Position numbers and translations under genes: made by a program
NCBI GenBank assembly: GCA_021808545.1
Contig: JAKBBM010000019.1
Location: forward strand, 1 to 36,159
Length of the DNA stretch: 36,159 nucleotides
Direction: 5' to 3'
Origin: Pseudomonadota bacterium
Lineage (GTDB): Bacteria > Pseudomonadota > Alphaproteobacteria > Acetobacterales > Acetobacteraceae
Part shown: piece after piece, positions 1 through 6,965 of the stretch
Position numbering within the stretch: the first letter of the stretch is position 1
How the letters are laid out: every line of letters begins with the position of its first letter
The notes under the pieces: generated by a model
Told to the model about the DNA's origin: nothing
Seen by the model: only the letters and a program-made list of their open reading frames with translations
Databases searched by the model: none

Positions 1-473
1 GAATTGCGGATTCCACCATGCAGCAGCATGCCCATGCCGCGCGCATGCTGCACGGTCACGCCGCTCACGGTTACGTCGTTGGCGATTGTTATCGTGATCA
101 GGGGAGAAGAATTTTTAAAATTTCCGGCGCCGCCATCAAATATCACCCCGCTGATCGTGACATGATTGATCCCCCGGCCGCGCAGCAGCACCGGGTTGGA
201 GCGGTTGCCTGGTGTTGGAAGCAACACCGCGCCTGGGGCGCCGGTTAGGCTAACTTCGGAGCGCAACAGCAGGGGCTTGCTCAGAAGCCAATGTCCGCAT
301 GGAATTTTAACCGTGCCGCGGCTGGTCGCCGCGGCATTGATCGCCGCCTGCAGACAAGGCTGCATATTGGCGTGCTGGCGCCATGTGCAGGCCGGCACGG
401 CAGCCATTTGCGCATTGCCCTTGGTAGGCAGCAGCATGGCCAACCCGAGCAAAAATGCGGCGATGAATGGCAT
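1..473 (-). CDS. Secreted right-handed beta-helix protein (pectate-lyase-like), C-terminus cut by window edge
   Basis: An open reading frame of about 157 codons runs without a stop to the left edge, so only the N-terminal part is present. It starts with a hydrophobic signal peptide (about residues 1-22, ending near KGNA) and then has a short Cys-containing segment (ACTWRQHANMQPCLQAAIN). The rest has the pattern of a right-handed beta-helix: an opening like the Pectate_lyase_3 or GH28 N-terminal domain (AAINAAATSRGTVKIPCGHW), then rungs such as INHVTISGVIFDGG and ITIANDVTVSGV. I chose ATG at 473 because GGAAG lies six bases upstream; an in-frame GTG at 500 would give a more basic N-region. Probable role is an exported polysaccharide-binding or -cleaving protein; substrate and catalytic residues lie outside the window. 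Recognition is from fold pattern only. Confidence 0.7.
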   Translation of the reverse strand, partial: MPFIAAFLLGLAMLLPTKGNAQMAAVPACTWRQHANMQPCLQAAINAAATSRGTVKIPCGHWLLSKPLLLRSEVSLTGAPGAVLLPTPGNRSNPVLLRGRGINHVTISGVIFDGGAGNFKNSSPLITITIANDVTVSGVTVQHARGMGMLLHGGIRN

Positions 474-552
474 GACAATCTTCCGTGAAGCGTTTGGCAC
501 AGGGATAGGATTTATCTTGTGCGATTTTGCCGGGGAATGATGGAAGACATTC

Positions 553-627
553 TGGTAGCGGCGGAAGGATTTGAACCTCCGACCAAGGGATTATGATTCC
601 CCTGCTCTACCACTGAGCTACGCCGCC
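553..627 (-). tRNA. tRNA-Met (CAU), elongator type
   Basis: The reverse strand folds into a full cloverleaf. The acceptor begins GGCGGCG and pairs with CGCCGCT before ACCA, with a G-U first pair. The D arm is GCTCAGTGGTAGAGC, the anticodon loop ATCATAA carries CAU, and the T loop is TTCAAAT. The terminal CCA is encoded. The G1-U72 pair and the sequence match the usual alphaproteobacterial elongator tRNA-Met rather than the initiator (which has a C1-A72 mismatch and GGG/CCC anticodon stem) or the lysidine-modified tRNA-Ile2. Confidence 0.95.
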
Positions 628-838
628 ATACCGTGAGGCTGCGGGTTACTGCGAAGCGGGGGGCAAGTCAATGCAAGGGAATGGGAAAAGCCGCCACGGA
701 TCACGCATGCGCTATGGCGGCCGCGCGCGGGGCAGTTTTTCACCGAATCGGGCCCATGCGCGCTAAATCCGGTTGTGTGCAACGGCCTGTCTTGTGTGGA
801 GGGGAAATGATTTTTGGTGCTTTGAAGAGCCCAATGCC

Positions 839-1420
839 ATGCTGATTTTGGCGAGCACGTCGGCCGCGCGCCGGGCCATGCTCACCCAGGCCGGGCTGGT
901 GTGCGCGGCACACCCGTCTGGCGTGGATGAGGCGGCGCTGAAACGCGGCTTTGCCGGCCCGCCTTCTGATTTGGCCGCCCATCTGGCCGCGGCCAAGGCG
1001 CGCGCGGTGGGGCAGGCGCATCCGCAGGCGCTGGTCATCGGCGCGGATCAGCTTCTGGTGTGCGCGGGGCGAGTGTTCGATAAGCCCGCCAGCCTGGATG
1101 AGGCGGCGGCGCATCTGCGCCATCTGGCGGGACAAACGCATGAGCTGGTCACGGCCGTATGCGTGGCGCGCGGCACCGAACTGGTCTGGAGCCATGTGGA
1201 AACCGCGCGCCTGACCATGCGGCCCTTGAGCGAGGATTTTCTGGCCCGCTATTTGGCGGCGGAGGGCGAGGCGGTGTGCGCCTGTGTCGGCGCCTACCGG
1301 CTGGAAGGCTGGGGCGCACAGCTTTTTACCCGGATCGAGGGCGATTATTTCACGATTCTTGGCCTGCCGCTGCTGCCCTTGCTCGGCTTTTTACGCGCGG
1401 CCGGCGCGCTGGCGGCATAA
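839..1420 (+). CDS. maf: Maf-family nucleoside triphosphate pyrophosphatase
   Basis: This 193-residue protein is a Maf/YceF/YhdE-family nucleotide pyrophosphatase, which hydrolyses non-canonical or modified NTPs to NMP and pyrophosphate in the cytoplasm. Visible motifs are the N-terminal phosphate-binding loop ASTSAARRAML (residues 4-14), the acidic SGVDEAAL, the catalytic-Asp motif VIGADQ near residue 75, and the C-terminal GAYRLEGWG...IEGDYFTILGLPLLPLL typical of alphaproteobacterial Maf. The GADQ form resembles the oriC-proximal Maf of rhizobia. I start at the ATG that begins MLILASTSAARR; a GAAGAG motif is about nine bases upstream, and longer in-frame extensions have no family similarity. 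The 3' end overlaps the convergent XRE gene by about 70 bp. aroE, which often follows maf in this class, is absent. Confidence 0.9.
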   Translation: MLILASTSAARRAMLTQAGLVCAAHPSGVDEAALKRGFAGPPSDLAAHLAAAKARAVGQAHPQALVIGADQLLVCAGRVFDKPASLDEAAAHLRHLAGQTHELVTAVCVARGTELVWSHVETARLTMRPLSEDFLARYLAAEGEAVCACVGAYRLEGWGAQLFTRIEGDYFTILGLPLLPLLGFLRAAGALAA

Positions 1421-1778
1421 GCGGGCGGGCCTCGTCCAGCAGCCGGCCAATTGCGCTGACCGTGTCTGGGTCTAGGTGGCGCAATTCACGCGCCAGCCGG
1501 TTGGCCAGGGCTGTTTGCGCCGGGGTTAGCCCGGCGGTGTTGAGCTTGAGCCGGGGGCGGGAGAGTTTCGCCAGCGCCTTCAGCTCGTCCGCATCGTCCC
1601 AGATCAGGCCGAAATATTGGCAGATCTGGTGGATCAGCCCGGCCGAGGGCGCGCCCCGCCGCCCATGTTCCAGCGCCGAGAGGTAAGCGGGCGAAATTTC
1701 CAGTGCCTGCGCCATGTCGCGCTGGCGCACACCGCGCGCGGCACGCAGGGCACGCAGTTTTTCGCCAAACGGGGTCAT
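1350..1778 (-). CDS. XRE-family helix-turn-helix transcriptional regulator
   Basis: A 142-residue protein with an N-terminal Cro/C1-type helix-turn-helix (about residues 5-60: LRALRAARGVRQRDMAQALEISPAYLSALEHGRRGAPS), which binds DNA, followed by a region rich in Arg and Ala with no recognised ligand domain. It is the last gene of the leftward mla-smr series, and its ATG overlaps the Smr stop (ATGA at 1775-1778), so it is translationally coupled. In many alphaproteobacteria an HTH gene of this size sits beside the Smr gene close to gyrB and the origin. Its C-terminal codons overlap the 3' end of maf on the other strand. Targets are unknown. Confidence 0.85.
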   Translation of the reverse strand: MTPFGEKLRALRAARGVRQRDMAQALEISPAYLSALEHGRRGAPSAGLIHQICQYFGLIWDDADELKALAKLSRPRLKLNTAGLTPAQTALANRLARELRHLDPDTVSAIGRLLDEARPLMPPARRPRVKSRARAAAAGQES

Positions 1779-2293
1779 GCCCGTGTTCGCCGCAGCAAAA
1801 TGCGCAGCGCCCCGCTATTGGCCTTGTGCGGATGTACCACCGCGAGAATCAGCGCCCGCAAGGGCGGGCTGTCGAGCCAATGCGGCAACTCACGCGCCAG
1901 AATCGCGCCATTGCCGGTGATGATCTCCACACAACGCAGGCCCGCCACATGGGCGTGGGATAGGAATTGCCGCACCTCGGTATGAGCATGGGTGGCGGTG
2001 TGGCCGTGCAAATCCAGCCGGGCCTCGGCGCGAATGCGGTTGTCGCGGAATTTTTTCCAGGTGGCCTTGTCCAGCCCCGCTGGCGCGGTGTTCACGCCAA
2101 GCGGATGGGCGGGTGCCCGGCCGGAGCCGCGCGGTGGCGGCAAAGCAGGCGGGGAGAGCGTGCTGGAAACCGGCGCGGCCGGTGCGGGGGGCAGCGGCAG
2201 ATGGGTGCGGCCGGGCAGAAGCCGGGTTAATGTCCGGCCATAGGCGGCCCAGAGCATCTGGTCATCCGCGGAGAGGGGGCGTGGCCGGCGCAT
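1775..2293 (-). CDS. Smr/MutS2-type domain protein
   Basis: A 172-residue protein whose C-terminal half (about residues 88-170) is a Smr domain, with the LDLHGHT motif at residues 93-99 and IITGNG near residue 125. Smr domains are nucleic-acid nicking or binding modules in MutS2 and stand-alone proteins. The N-terminal half is Pro/Ala-rich and likely disordered, as in other alphaproteobacterial stand-alone Smr proteins. The canonical glycine-rich TGxGxHS motif is degenerate here (TGNGAILARELP), so nuclease activity is not assured. The gene lies 12 bp after the lipoprotein gene and overlaps the XRE start. Biological role is unresolved. Confidence 0.85.
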   Translation of the reverse strand: MRRPRPLSADDQMLWAAYGRTLTRLLPGRTHLPLPPAPAAPVSSTLSPPALPPPRGSGRAPAHPLGVNTAPAGLDKATWKKFRDNRIRAEARLDLHGHTATHAHTEVRQFLSHAHVAGLRCVEIITGNGAILARELPHWLDSPPLRALILAVVHPHKANSGALRILLRRTRA

Positions 2294-2305
2294 CCCGTGG
2301 GCGGT

Positions 2306-2926
2306 TCAGCGGCTGGTCTGGCTGGCGAATGCCACCGCTTGGCCCAGCACATCGGCCAGGGCGGCGCGCACGGCGCTGACATCGTCGGCGATGCCAGGCC
2401 CGGCAATGGGGGCGGTGGCGCTGAGCACCGTTTGCCCGCGCAGGCTTGTCGTGCCGTCCGCAGAGGAGCGCATCAGGGTCAGGGTTAGGGCGGCGTTCGC
2501 CTGCTTGCGCTGCGGATCGGCGGCCAGGCGCGTTAGCGTGCCTTCCACGATCAGGTCTGGCGCCAAGCGGCTGGCGGGCGAAATCACGGCGCTGAATTGC
2601 CCGCTTGCGCGCAGCCATTGGTCCAGGGCGGCGGTGGCGGCGGCGGCGGGGTCGGCCGCCCAGCGGTTATAATAGCCGTAAGTGATGGTCCCTTCGGGCG
2701 TGATGCGCGCAATGCCGCGCTGGTCCACATCCGGCCCCGCATTCAACGCGCGCAGCATCAGCACCGGCCCGTGCGGCGCGCGCGCGGGGGGGGGGGGCGG
2801 CGGCGGGGCTAAAACCCAGTCCGTACGCGGATGGTAAGTTTGCGTGGGCAGCAGGGACTGGCAGCCCGCCAGCAAAAGCGGAGCAGCCAGCAGCAAGCGG
2901 CGGCGGGAGGTGCGGGCAGGGGTCAT
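2306..2926 (-). CDS. ABC-type transport auxiliary lipoprotein (PqiC/ABC_trans_aux type)
   Basis: A 206-residue lipoprotein. The signal peptide has an RRR n-region and a lipobox LLAGC, giving a lipidated Cys near residue 22. The mature part matches the ABC-type transport auxiliary lipoprotein family (PqiC/YmbA-like): an early YHPRTDWVLAPP segment, then central strands including GTITYGYYNRWAADP and a C-terminal helix. Such proteins sit in the outer membrane facing the periplasm and work with MCE-protein lipid transporters. The start overlaps the mlaD stop by 4 bp, consistent with one operon. A run of 12 identical bases at 2786-2797 encodes part of a poly-proline stretch near residue 45 and could slip. 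Confidence 0.85.
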   Translation of the reverse strand: MTPARTSRRRLLLAAPLLLAGCQSLLPTQTYHPRTDWVLAPPPPPPPARAPHGPVLMLRALNAGPDVDQRGIARITPEGTITYGYYNRWAADPAAAATAALDQWLRASGQFSAVISPASRLAPDLIVEGTLTRLAADPQRKQANAALTLTLMRSSADGTTSLRGQTVLSATAPIAGPGIADDVSAVRAALADVLGQAVAFASQTSR

Positions 2927-3909
2927 GGCTGGTCCCGTGGTGGGGGCGCGGACAACACCGCGCCGGGGTTGCGACTTAAGGTCGCGCTGAGCGCGCGCAG
3001 ATTCTGCGTCACGGCATTCAGATTCTCAAGCGCCGTGGCTAGTTGCTGCTGCAAATCGGCCAGGGTTTCGCTGGCGCGTGCGGCGGTACTTTGGCCGCTT
3101 TTCGCCAGTTTTGGCAGCGCGGCCGAGGCGGTGGCGAGGTTTTTGGCCGCGATGTTGAGATTGGCGAGGATTTGCTGCGTGCGCGGGCCGCTGGCGAGTG
3201 TGCGCAGATCGGCGGTGGTGGCCGGGATTTGGGCCGCGCGCAGCTGGCTGGTGAGCGTTTCCAGCAGCGTGTTGGCGTTGGTCAGCACTTGCCGCAGCTC
3301 AGGCGAATTGGCCGTGTTGTTCAGTGAATGAAGCAGCGTGTTGGCGGTTTGCATCGTGTCCGAGAGATCGAGCTTGTTCAGCTTGGAGAGCACGGATTCA
3401 GCCGCGTCCTGCACCTGCATCAAGGTTGAGGGGATGGTGGGAATGACCGTGCTATGCGGGGTCCAGGGCACTGATTCCGCCGGATATTTACCGGGTTTGA
3501 CAAAGCTGAGCTCCAGATAGGACAGGCCGGTAATGCCTTGCGGCGCGATCTGCACCCGCAAGCCATATTTTATGGCCTGTTCCACGCTGCGCACATTGCC
3601 AAGCTTGCGGTAGTCGATTTTGAATCGGACCACCACCTGCCGCCAGACGCTCTCTTGCATGGCGGCGGCGCTGGGCGGCGGATATTCCGTTGAGACCAGC
3701 CCGATATCGGTGATCTTGCCGATTGTGACACCGCGATATTTAACCGGCGAGCCGACATCGAGCCCCTGCACGGATTCGTGGAAATAGGTTTCGTAAGGCG
3801 TGCCCTGGTTCAGCGCGCTGCCCTCGAGGAAGAACAGGATGGCGGCGAACAGCACCAGCGCGGAGAGGACGAAGGCGCCCACACGGACCGCCGCCTGTTT
3901 ATGCTGCAT
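2923..3909 (-). CDS. mlaD: MCE-domain lipid-transport substrate-binding protein (MlaD-like)
   Basis: A 328-residue periplasmic protein anchored by one N-terminal transmembrane helix (about residues 11-29, VGAFVLSALVLFAAILFFL). The MCE domain follows (about residues 38-120), recognisable from SVQGLDVGSPVKYRGVTIGKI and YGLRVQIAPQGITGLSYLEL. The C-terminal half is helical with Leu, Asn and Ala-rich heptads, likely the tube-forming segment seen in longer MCE proteins. MCE proteins form hexameric rings that carry phospholipids between the inner and outer membranes. It is longer than E. coli MlaD and resembles the alphaproteobacterial single-MCE type. Its start shares bases with the mlaF stop. Confidence 0.9.
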   Translation of the reverse strand: MQHKQAAVRVGAFVLSALVLFAAILFFLEGSALNQGTPYETYFHESVQGLDVGSPVKYRGVTIGKITDIGLVSTEYPPPSAAAMQESVWRQVVVRFKIDYRKLGNVRSVEQAIKYGLRVQIAPQGITGLSYLELSFVKPGKYPAESVPWTPHSTVIPTIPSTLMQVQDAAESVLSKLNKLDLSDTMQTANTLLHSLNNTANSPELRQVLTNANTLLETLTSQLRAAQIPATTADLRTLASGPRTQQILANLNIAAKNLATASAALPKLAKSGQSTAARASETLADLQQQLATALENLNAVTQNLRALSATLSRNPGAVLSAPPPRDQP

Positions 3910-4643
3910 CAGAGCATCTCCCGGTTGAAGAAGGCATGGACGGTGGCATTAGGGCTTTTGGCCTGCAATTCACGCGGGCGGCCAAGCGCGACCATCCCGC
4001 GTGCCTTGGCATCCAGCATCACGCAGCGGTCGGCGATGGCCAGGATCGAGGGCAGCTCATGCGTGACCACGATAAAGGTCGCGCCCAGCATGTCGCGTAG
4101 ATCCAGGATCAGCCGGTCGAGCCCGGCGGAGGTGATGGGGTCGAGCCCGGCGGAGGGCTCATCGAGGAATAAAAGCGGCGGGTCCAGCGCTAGCGCGCGC
4201 GCAATGGCGGCACGCCGTGCCATGCCGCCGGAAATTTCGGCCGGCATCAGGCTTTCCGCCTCGCGCAGCCCCACGAGCGCGAGTTTCAGCCGCGCGATCT
4301 CGGTTTGCGCCTGCGCGGGCAGGTCGGTGAAGATTTTGAGCGGCAGCATCACATTCTCCAGCACCGAGAGGCTGCCAAACAGCGCGCCGGATTGGAACAT
4401 CACGCCGATCATCGGGCGGATGAGATCGGGCTTACGCGCGCTATCATGCCCCAGCACCATGATTTGCCCGGTATTGGGGCGGTCCAGCCCGATCATCAGC
4501 CGCATCAGGGTGGATTTGCCGCAGCCCGAGCCGCCCAGCACCACGAAAACCTCGCCTTCCTGCACATCGAACGAGACATCGCGGAACAGCTCTCGCGCGC
4601 CAAAGCTCTTACCAACCCCTGAGAGGGTGACCGCCGCGCTCAC
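3909..4643 (-). CDS. mlaF: ABC transporter ATP-binding protein (MlaF-like)
   Basis: A 244-residue ATPase with Walker A GGSGCGKST (about residues 37-45), a signature loop EISGGMARRAAIARAL (the SGGM variant is typical of MlaF rather than the SGGQ of general ABC proteins), Walker B LLFLDEP, and the switch His in VVTHEL. It would power lipid movement through the MlaE permease on the cytoplasmic side of the inner membrane. It overlaps both neighbours by 1-4 bp in the order mlaE-mlaF-mlaD, the standard order of this system. Confidence 0.93.
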   Translation of the reverse strand: MSAAVTLSGVGKSFGARELFRDVSFDVQEGEVFVVLGGSGCGKSTLMRLMIGLDRPNTGQIMVLGHDSARKPDLIRPMIGVMFQSGALFGSLSVLENVMLPLKIFTDLPAQAQTEIARLKLALVGLREAESLMPAEISGGMARRAAIARALALDPPLLFLDEPSAGLDPITSAGLDRLILDLRDMLGATFIVVTHELPSILAIADRCVMLDAKARGMVALGRPRELQAKSPNATVHAFFNREML

Positions 4644-5725
4644 AGATGCATCCGGTAGGAGAACACGGCGAACAGGCCATCGAGCAAAATGGTCCAGACA
4701 ATGCCGCCCACCACGGCGGCGGTGGCCGCCTCGCCCACCGCGCGGGGGCCAAGCCCGGCCGAGAGCCCGGCCCGGCAGCCCACCAGCGCCACCGCCAAGC
4801 CAAAGGGGATGGATTTGGCCAGCCCCACCAAAAACCGCCCGACATTGGCCGTGGTCGCCACATGCGCCGCGATGACCGCGGGCGGAAAGCCAAACAGCAT
4901 CAGCACCGTGGCCATGCCGGCCAGCCCCGCGACATCCATGGCCATGGTCAACCCCGGCAGCACCAGCATCATGGCGCCCGCGCGCGGCAGCACCAGCATG
5001 GTGGCGGGGTCTATGCCCATGGTTTGCAGGGCGGCGATTTCCTCATTCACCTGCATGGTGCCGAGCTCGGCGGCGAAGGCCGAGCCGGTGCGCCCAGCCA
5101 GGATGACCGCGCAGAGCAGCGGCCCCAGCTCGCGGAACAGCGCGATGGCGACGAGATCGGCCACATACAGATCGGCGCCGAACTGGCGCATCGGCACCGC
5201 CGACTGGAAGGCGAGGATCATGCCGATGAGATAGCCGAGCATGAGGATGAGCGGCAGCGCCTGGCCGCCCGCCTGATCGGCGAGGCGGAAAAAATCAGCC
5301 GCGCGGAAAAAGCGCAGGTTGGCCGGCAGCGTGATGATGGCCAATGTTATATCACCCAGAAAGGCCAGCCCATCGCGCACCCGCTGGGCTAAGGCCGCGC
5401 CCCGGCGCGGAATGGGCGCGCGTGCGGGCGGCGGCGGGGCGGTTTTGGCTTCCTTGCGCAGCCGGGCGAGCAGGGTGGCCGGGCGCTGGCCCAGCCCTTC
5501 GAATGTCACGCCCGGATGGGCTTGTTCCAGTGCCAGCAGGAGGGTGATGCCCGCCATGTCGATTTTTGGCGCGCTGGAGAGGTCGATGGTGAGAGGCTGG
5601 ACGTTTTGCTGGGCCGCGCGTGCCTTTTCCAGCGCCCGGCGCCAGATGGGGGCGAGAGAGGATGCCGTCATCGGCCCGTCCAGCTTCAGCCGGCCGGGCT
5701 CCATAATCAGGGCAATTTTGTCCAT
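4640..5725 (-). CDS. mlaE: Permease with N-terminal STAS domain (MlaE-like)
   Basis: A 361-residue inner-membrane protein. Residues about 1-100 form a STAS-like domain (LTIDLSSAPKIDMAGITLLLALEQ), which in E. coli is the separate protein MlaB. Residues about 125-361 are the MlaE permease with the family hallmarks FRELGPLLCAVILAGRTGSAFAAELGTMQVNEEIAALQTMGI. The STAS-MlaE fusion is common in alphaproteobacteria. It is the first gene of the operon, with GGAGG a few bases before its ATG. The promoter must lie in 5726-5820, a short gap bounded upstream by the transposase remnant. Confidence 0.93.
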   Translation of the reverse strand: MDKIALIMEPGRLKLDGPMTASSLAPIWRRALEKARAAQQNVQPLTIDLSSAPKIDMAGITLLLALEQAHPGVTFEGLGQRPATLLARLRKEAKTAPPPPARAPIPRRGAALAQRVRDGLAFLGDITLAIITLPANLRFFRAADFFRLADQAGGQALPLILMLGYLIGMILAFQSAVPMRQFGADLYVADLVAIALFRELGPLLCAVILAGRTGSAFAAELGTMQVNEEIAALQTMGIDPATMLVLPRAGAMMLVLPGLTMAMDVAGLAGMATVLMLFGFPPAVIAAHVATTANVGRFLVGLAKSIPFGLAVALVGCRAGLSAGLGPRAVGEAATAAVVGGIVWTILLDGLFAVFSYRMHL

Positions 5726-5810
5726 TCACCCTCCAGACCAAGGGCCGGTTTGCGCGTGTGCGGCAAGCTTACCGGGGGCGGGGGGGATCGGGCAAGATGG
5801 GGGATTACTG

Positions 5811-5833
5811 GGTAGTGTCTCAGTTTGAAATTT
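5811..5833. repeat. Probable terminal end of the truncated insertion sequence
   Basis: The sequence GGTAGTGTCTCAGTTTGAAA begins exactly where the transposase reading frame stops; the TGA stop and the last EISN codons lie inside it. This placing of the stop within the terminal repeat is what I recall for alphaproteobacterial IS1-like elements. I could not find the matching inverted copy on the right, so only one end of the element survives. Confidence 0.45.
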
Positions 5834-6227
5834 CTTCCTTAGCAGCCGTCTTGTAAGTCGCCGGACGGTTCGGCTTCGCGGCGCGGACATCAATCAGCTT
5901 CACCACGTCCTCCATGCTCCACAGCGTCGTGCTTAGTCCGGCAGCCATGGCCGGGGAGCAGCGCAGCGTCTTATGCTGGCGGACGAAATTATAACAGACG
6001 GTGTAGAGTGCCACCATGTCCGTATGGTTCTCCACCTTCTTGGAGAAGCCGCCGCCCTGCCGGGGCTGGACTAGCAGCCCGGCTGGCCGACCAGGACGAG
6101 GCGGCGCGGGCATTTTATGAATCGGGGCGCTTATAGGGAAGCCAGATGCCTCCGCCGCCATGAAACCAAGGCTGGTCCGGTTGCGGACAGAAAACTTGTC
6201 CACGGCCGCGTGCCCTAACCACATCAA
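5820..6227 (-). pseudogene. Transposase remnant (C-terminal part of an IS1-like element)
   Basis: Only the last 75 residues or so (coordinates 6047 to 5820) look like a transposase. FSKKVENHTDMVALYTVCYNF, RQHKTLRCSPAMAAGL and SMEDVV, ending in EISN, match the C-terminal end of IS transposases annotated IS1-like in alphaproteobacteria. The reading frame continues upstream to 6227, but that stretch (Pro/Arg-rich, no DDE residues) does not look like the missing N-terminal part, so the element has lost its 5' half and is fused to unrelated DNA. It lies between the mla promoter region and the candidate origin gap. It is unlikely to be mobile. Confidence 0.7.
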
Positions 6228-6480
6228 CGGGTACGGTAATAAAAAGCCAGCAAAATAAACGATTATTCACCAAAAAGAGACATGATCGAGATAGCCGCCT
6301 CAGCTTGTCCAGGCTTTCGTGCAAAATTCCACACACTTATCAACACACTTATCCAGAAACCTGTGGATAAAAATGGCCGCGACGAAGCATGAAATAAGAT
6401 TGTCGCCAAAACAGGAAAATTGAAATAAAATCACAGGACTCAAGATAAAAAGCCAGTTTGCTAAATGGTGCGGCGGATAA
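6195..6480. other. AT-rich gap with clustered DnaA-box-like 9-mers (candidate oriC)
   Basis: This 270-bp gap is much richer in A+T than the flanking genes. Within 34 bp it holds TTATCAACA (6337-6345), TTATCCAGA (6349-6357) and TGTGGATAA (6362-6370). The last is the exact reverse complement of the consensus DnaA box TTATCCACA, and the first two differ from it by one base each. Weaker forms occur at about 6195 (TTGTCCACG) and 6305 (TTGTCCAGG). An AT-rich stretch, 6380-6460, follows directly. This is the arrangement expected of a replication origin. Maf, XRE and Smr genes nearby are common origin neighbours in alphaproteobacteria. Alternatively it could be a DnaA-regulated promoter or a remnant. 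Confidence 0.45.
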
Positions 6481-6494
6481 GGGAGACATGTTAA

Positions 6495-6965
6495 GTGAAA
6501 ACTTTGGATGATAGGGTGCGGCTAATCGAAGACCGGTTCGCCATTCTCGATGTGGAAGCCCTTTACGCGGAAGCCTGGGATTTGGGCAGGCCAGAGGAAT
6601 GGGCCGGGGCCTTTGCTGGGGATGGTATCTTTGAGATGCTGCCCGTGGGCCAAATGCCGGGCGTGAAGGTGCAGGGCAGCGCCGCGCTGACGGCGTTTTG
6701 CTCATCCATACGCAATGAATGGAGCGGTTTGCATTTCATGCATCCGCCGCGGCTTACAATTCAGGAAGATACAGCAAAATCATTGATTTTTTTTGAGTTC
6801 CGCCATGTCATGAAGGCGCATTCCGGAACAACCCGCCAAGGGGTGACGGGGGGGTATTACCGAACCTCCTATACGCGCACGGATCAAGGCTGGCGCATAC
6901 AAGAGCGCGTCGAGCGCGCTGTTTTTGACGAGACGGCCGTTTATTACGGTCAAATGCCAGACTGA
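6495..6965 (+). CDS. SnoaL/NTF2-like small protein
   Basis: A 156-residue protein with the alpha+beta barrel pattern of the SnoaL_4/NTF2-like superfamily. An N-terminal helix pair (RVRLIEDRFAILDVEALYAEAWDLG) is followed by GDGIFEMLPVG, then strands with the HFMHPPRLTI, GGYYRTSYTRTDQGWRIQERV pattern. Relatives include ring-hydroxylating enzyme small subunits and ketosteroid-isomerase-like enzymes, but catalytic residues cannot be assigned, so the function is open. The start is GTG at 6495, with AAGGGAG about nine bases upstream; the ATG at 6488 hits a stop after seven codons. The 3' end overlaps the convergent photolyase gene by 16 bp. Confidence 0.75.
   Translation: MKTLDDRVRLIEDRFAILDVEALYAEAWDLGRPEEWAGAFAGDGIFEMLPVGQMPGVKVQGSAALTAFCSSIRNEWSGLHFMHPPRLTIQEDTAKSLIFFEFRHVMKAHSGTTRQGVTGGYYRTSYTRTDQGWRIQERVERAVFDETAVYYGQMPD

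Noticed and set aside
3778-4875. 365-codon plus-strand frame across mlaF
   Set aside because: Ser/Arg/Pro-rich shadow of the mla operon with no recognisable domain.
6115-6336. 73-codon minus-strand frame in the candidate origin gap
   Set aside because: No homology or ribosome-binding site, and it spans the AT-rich DnaA-box area.
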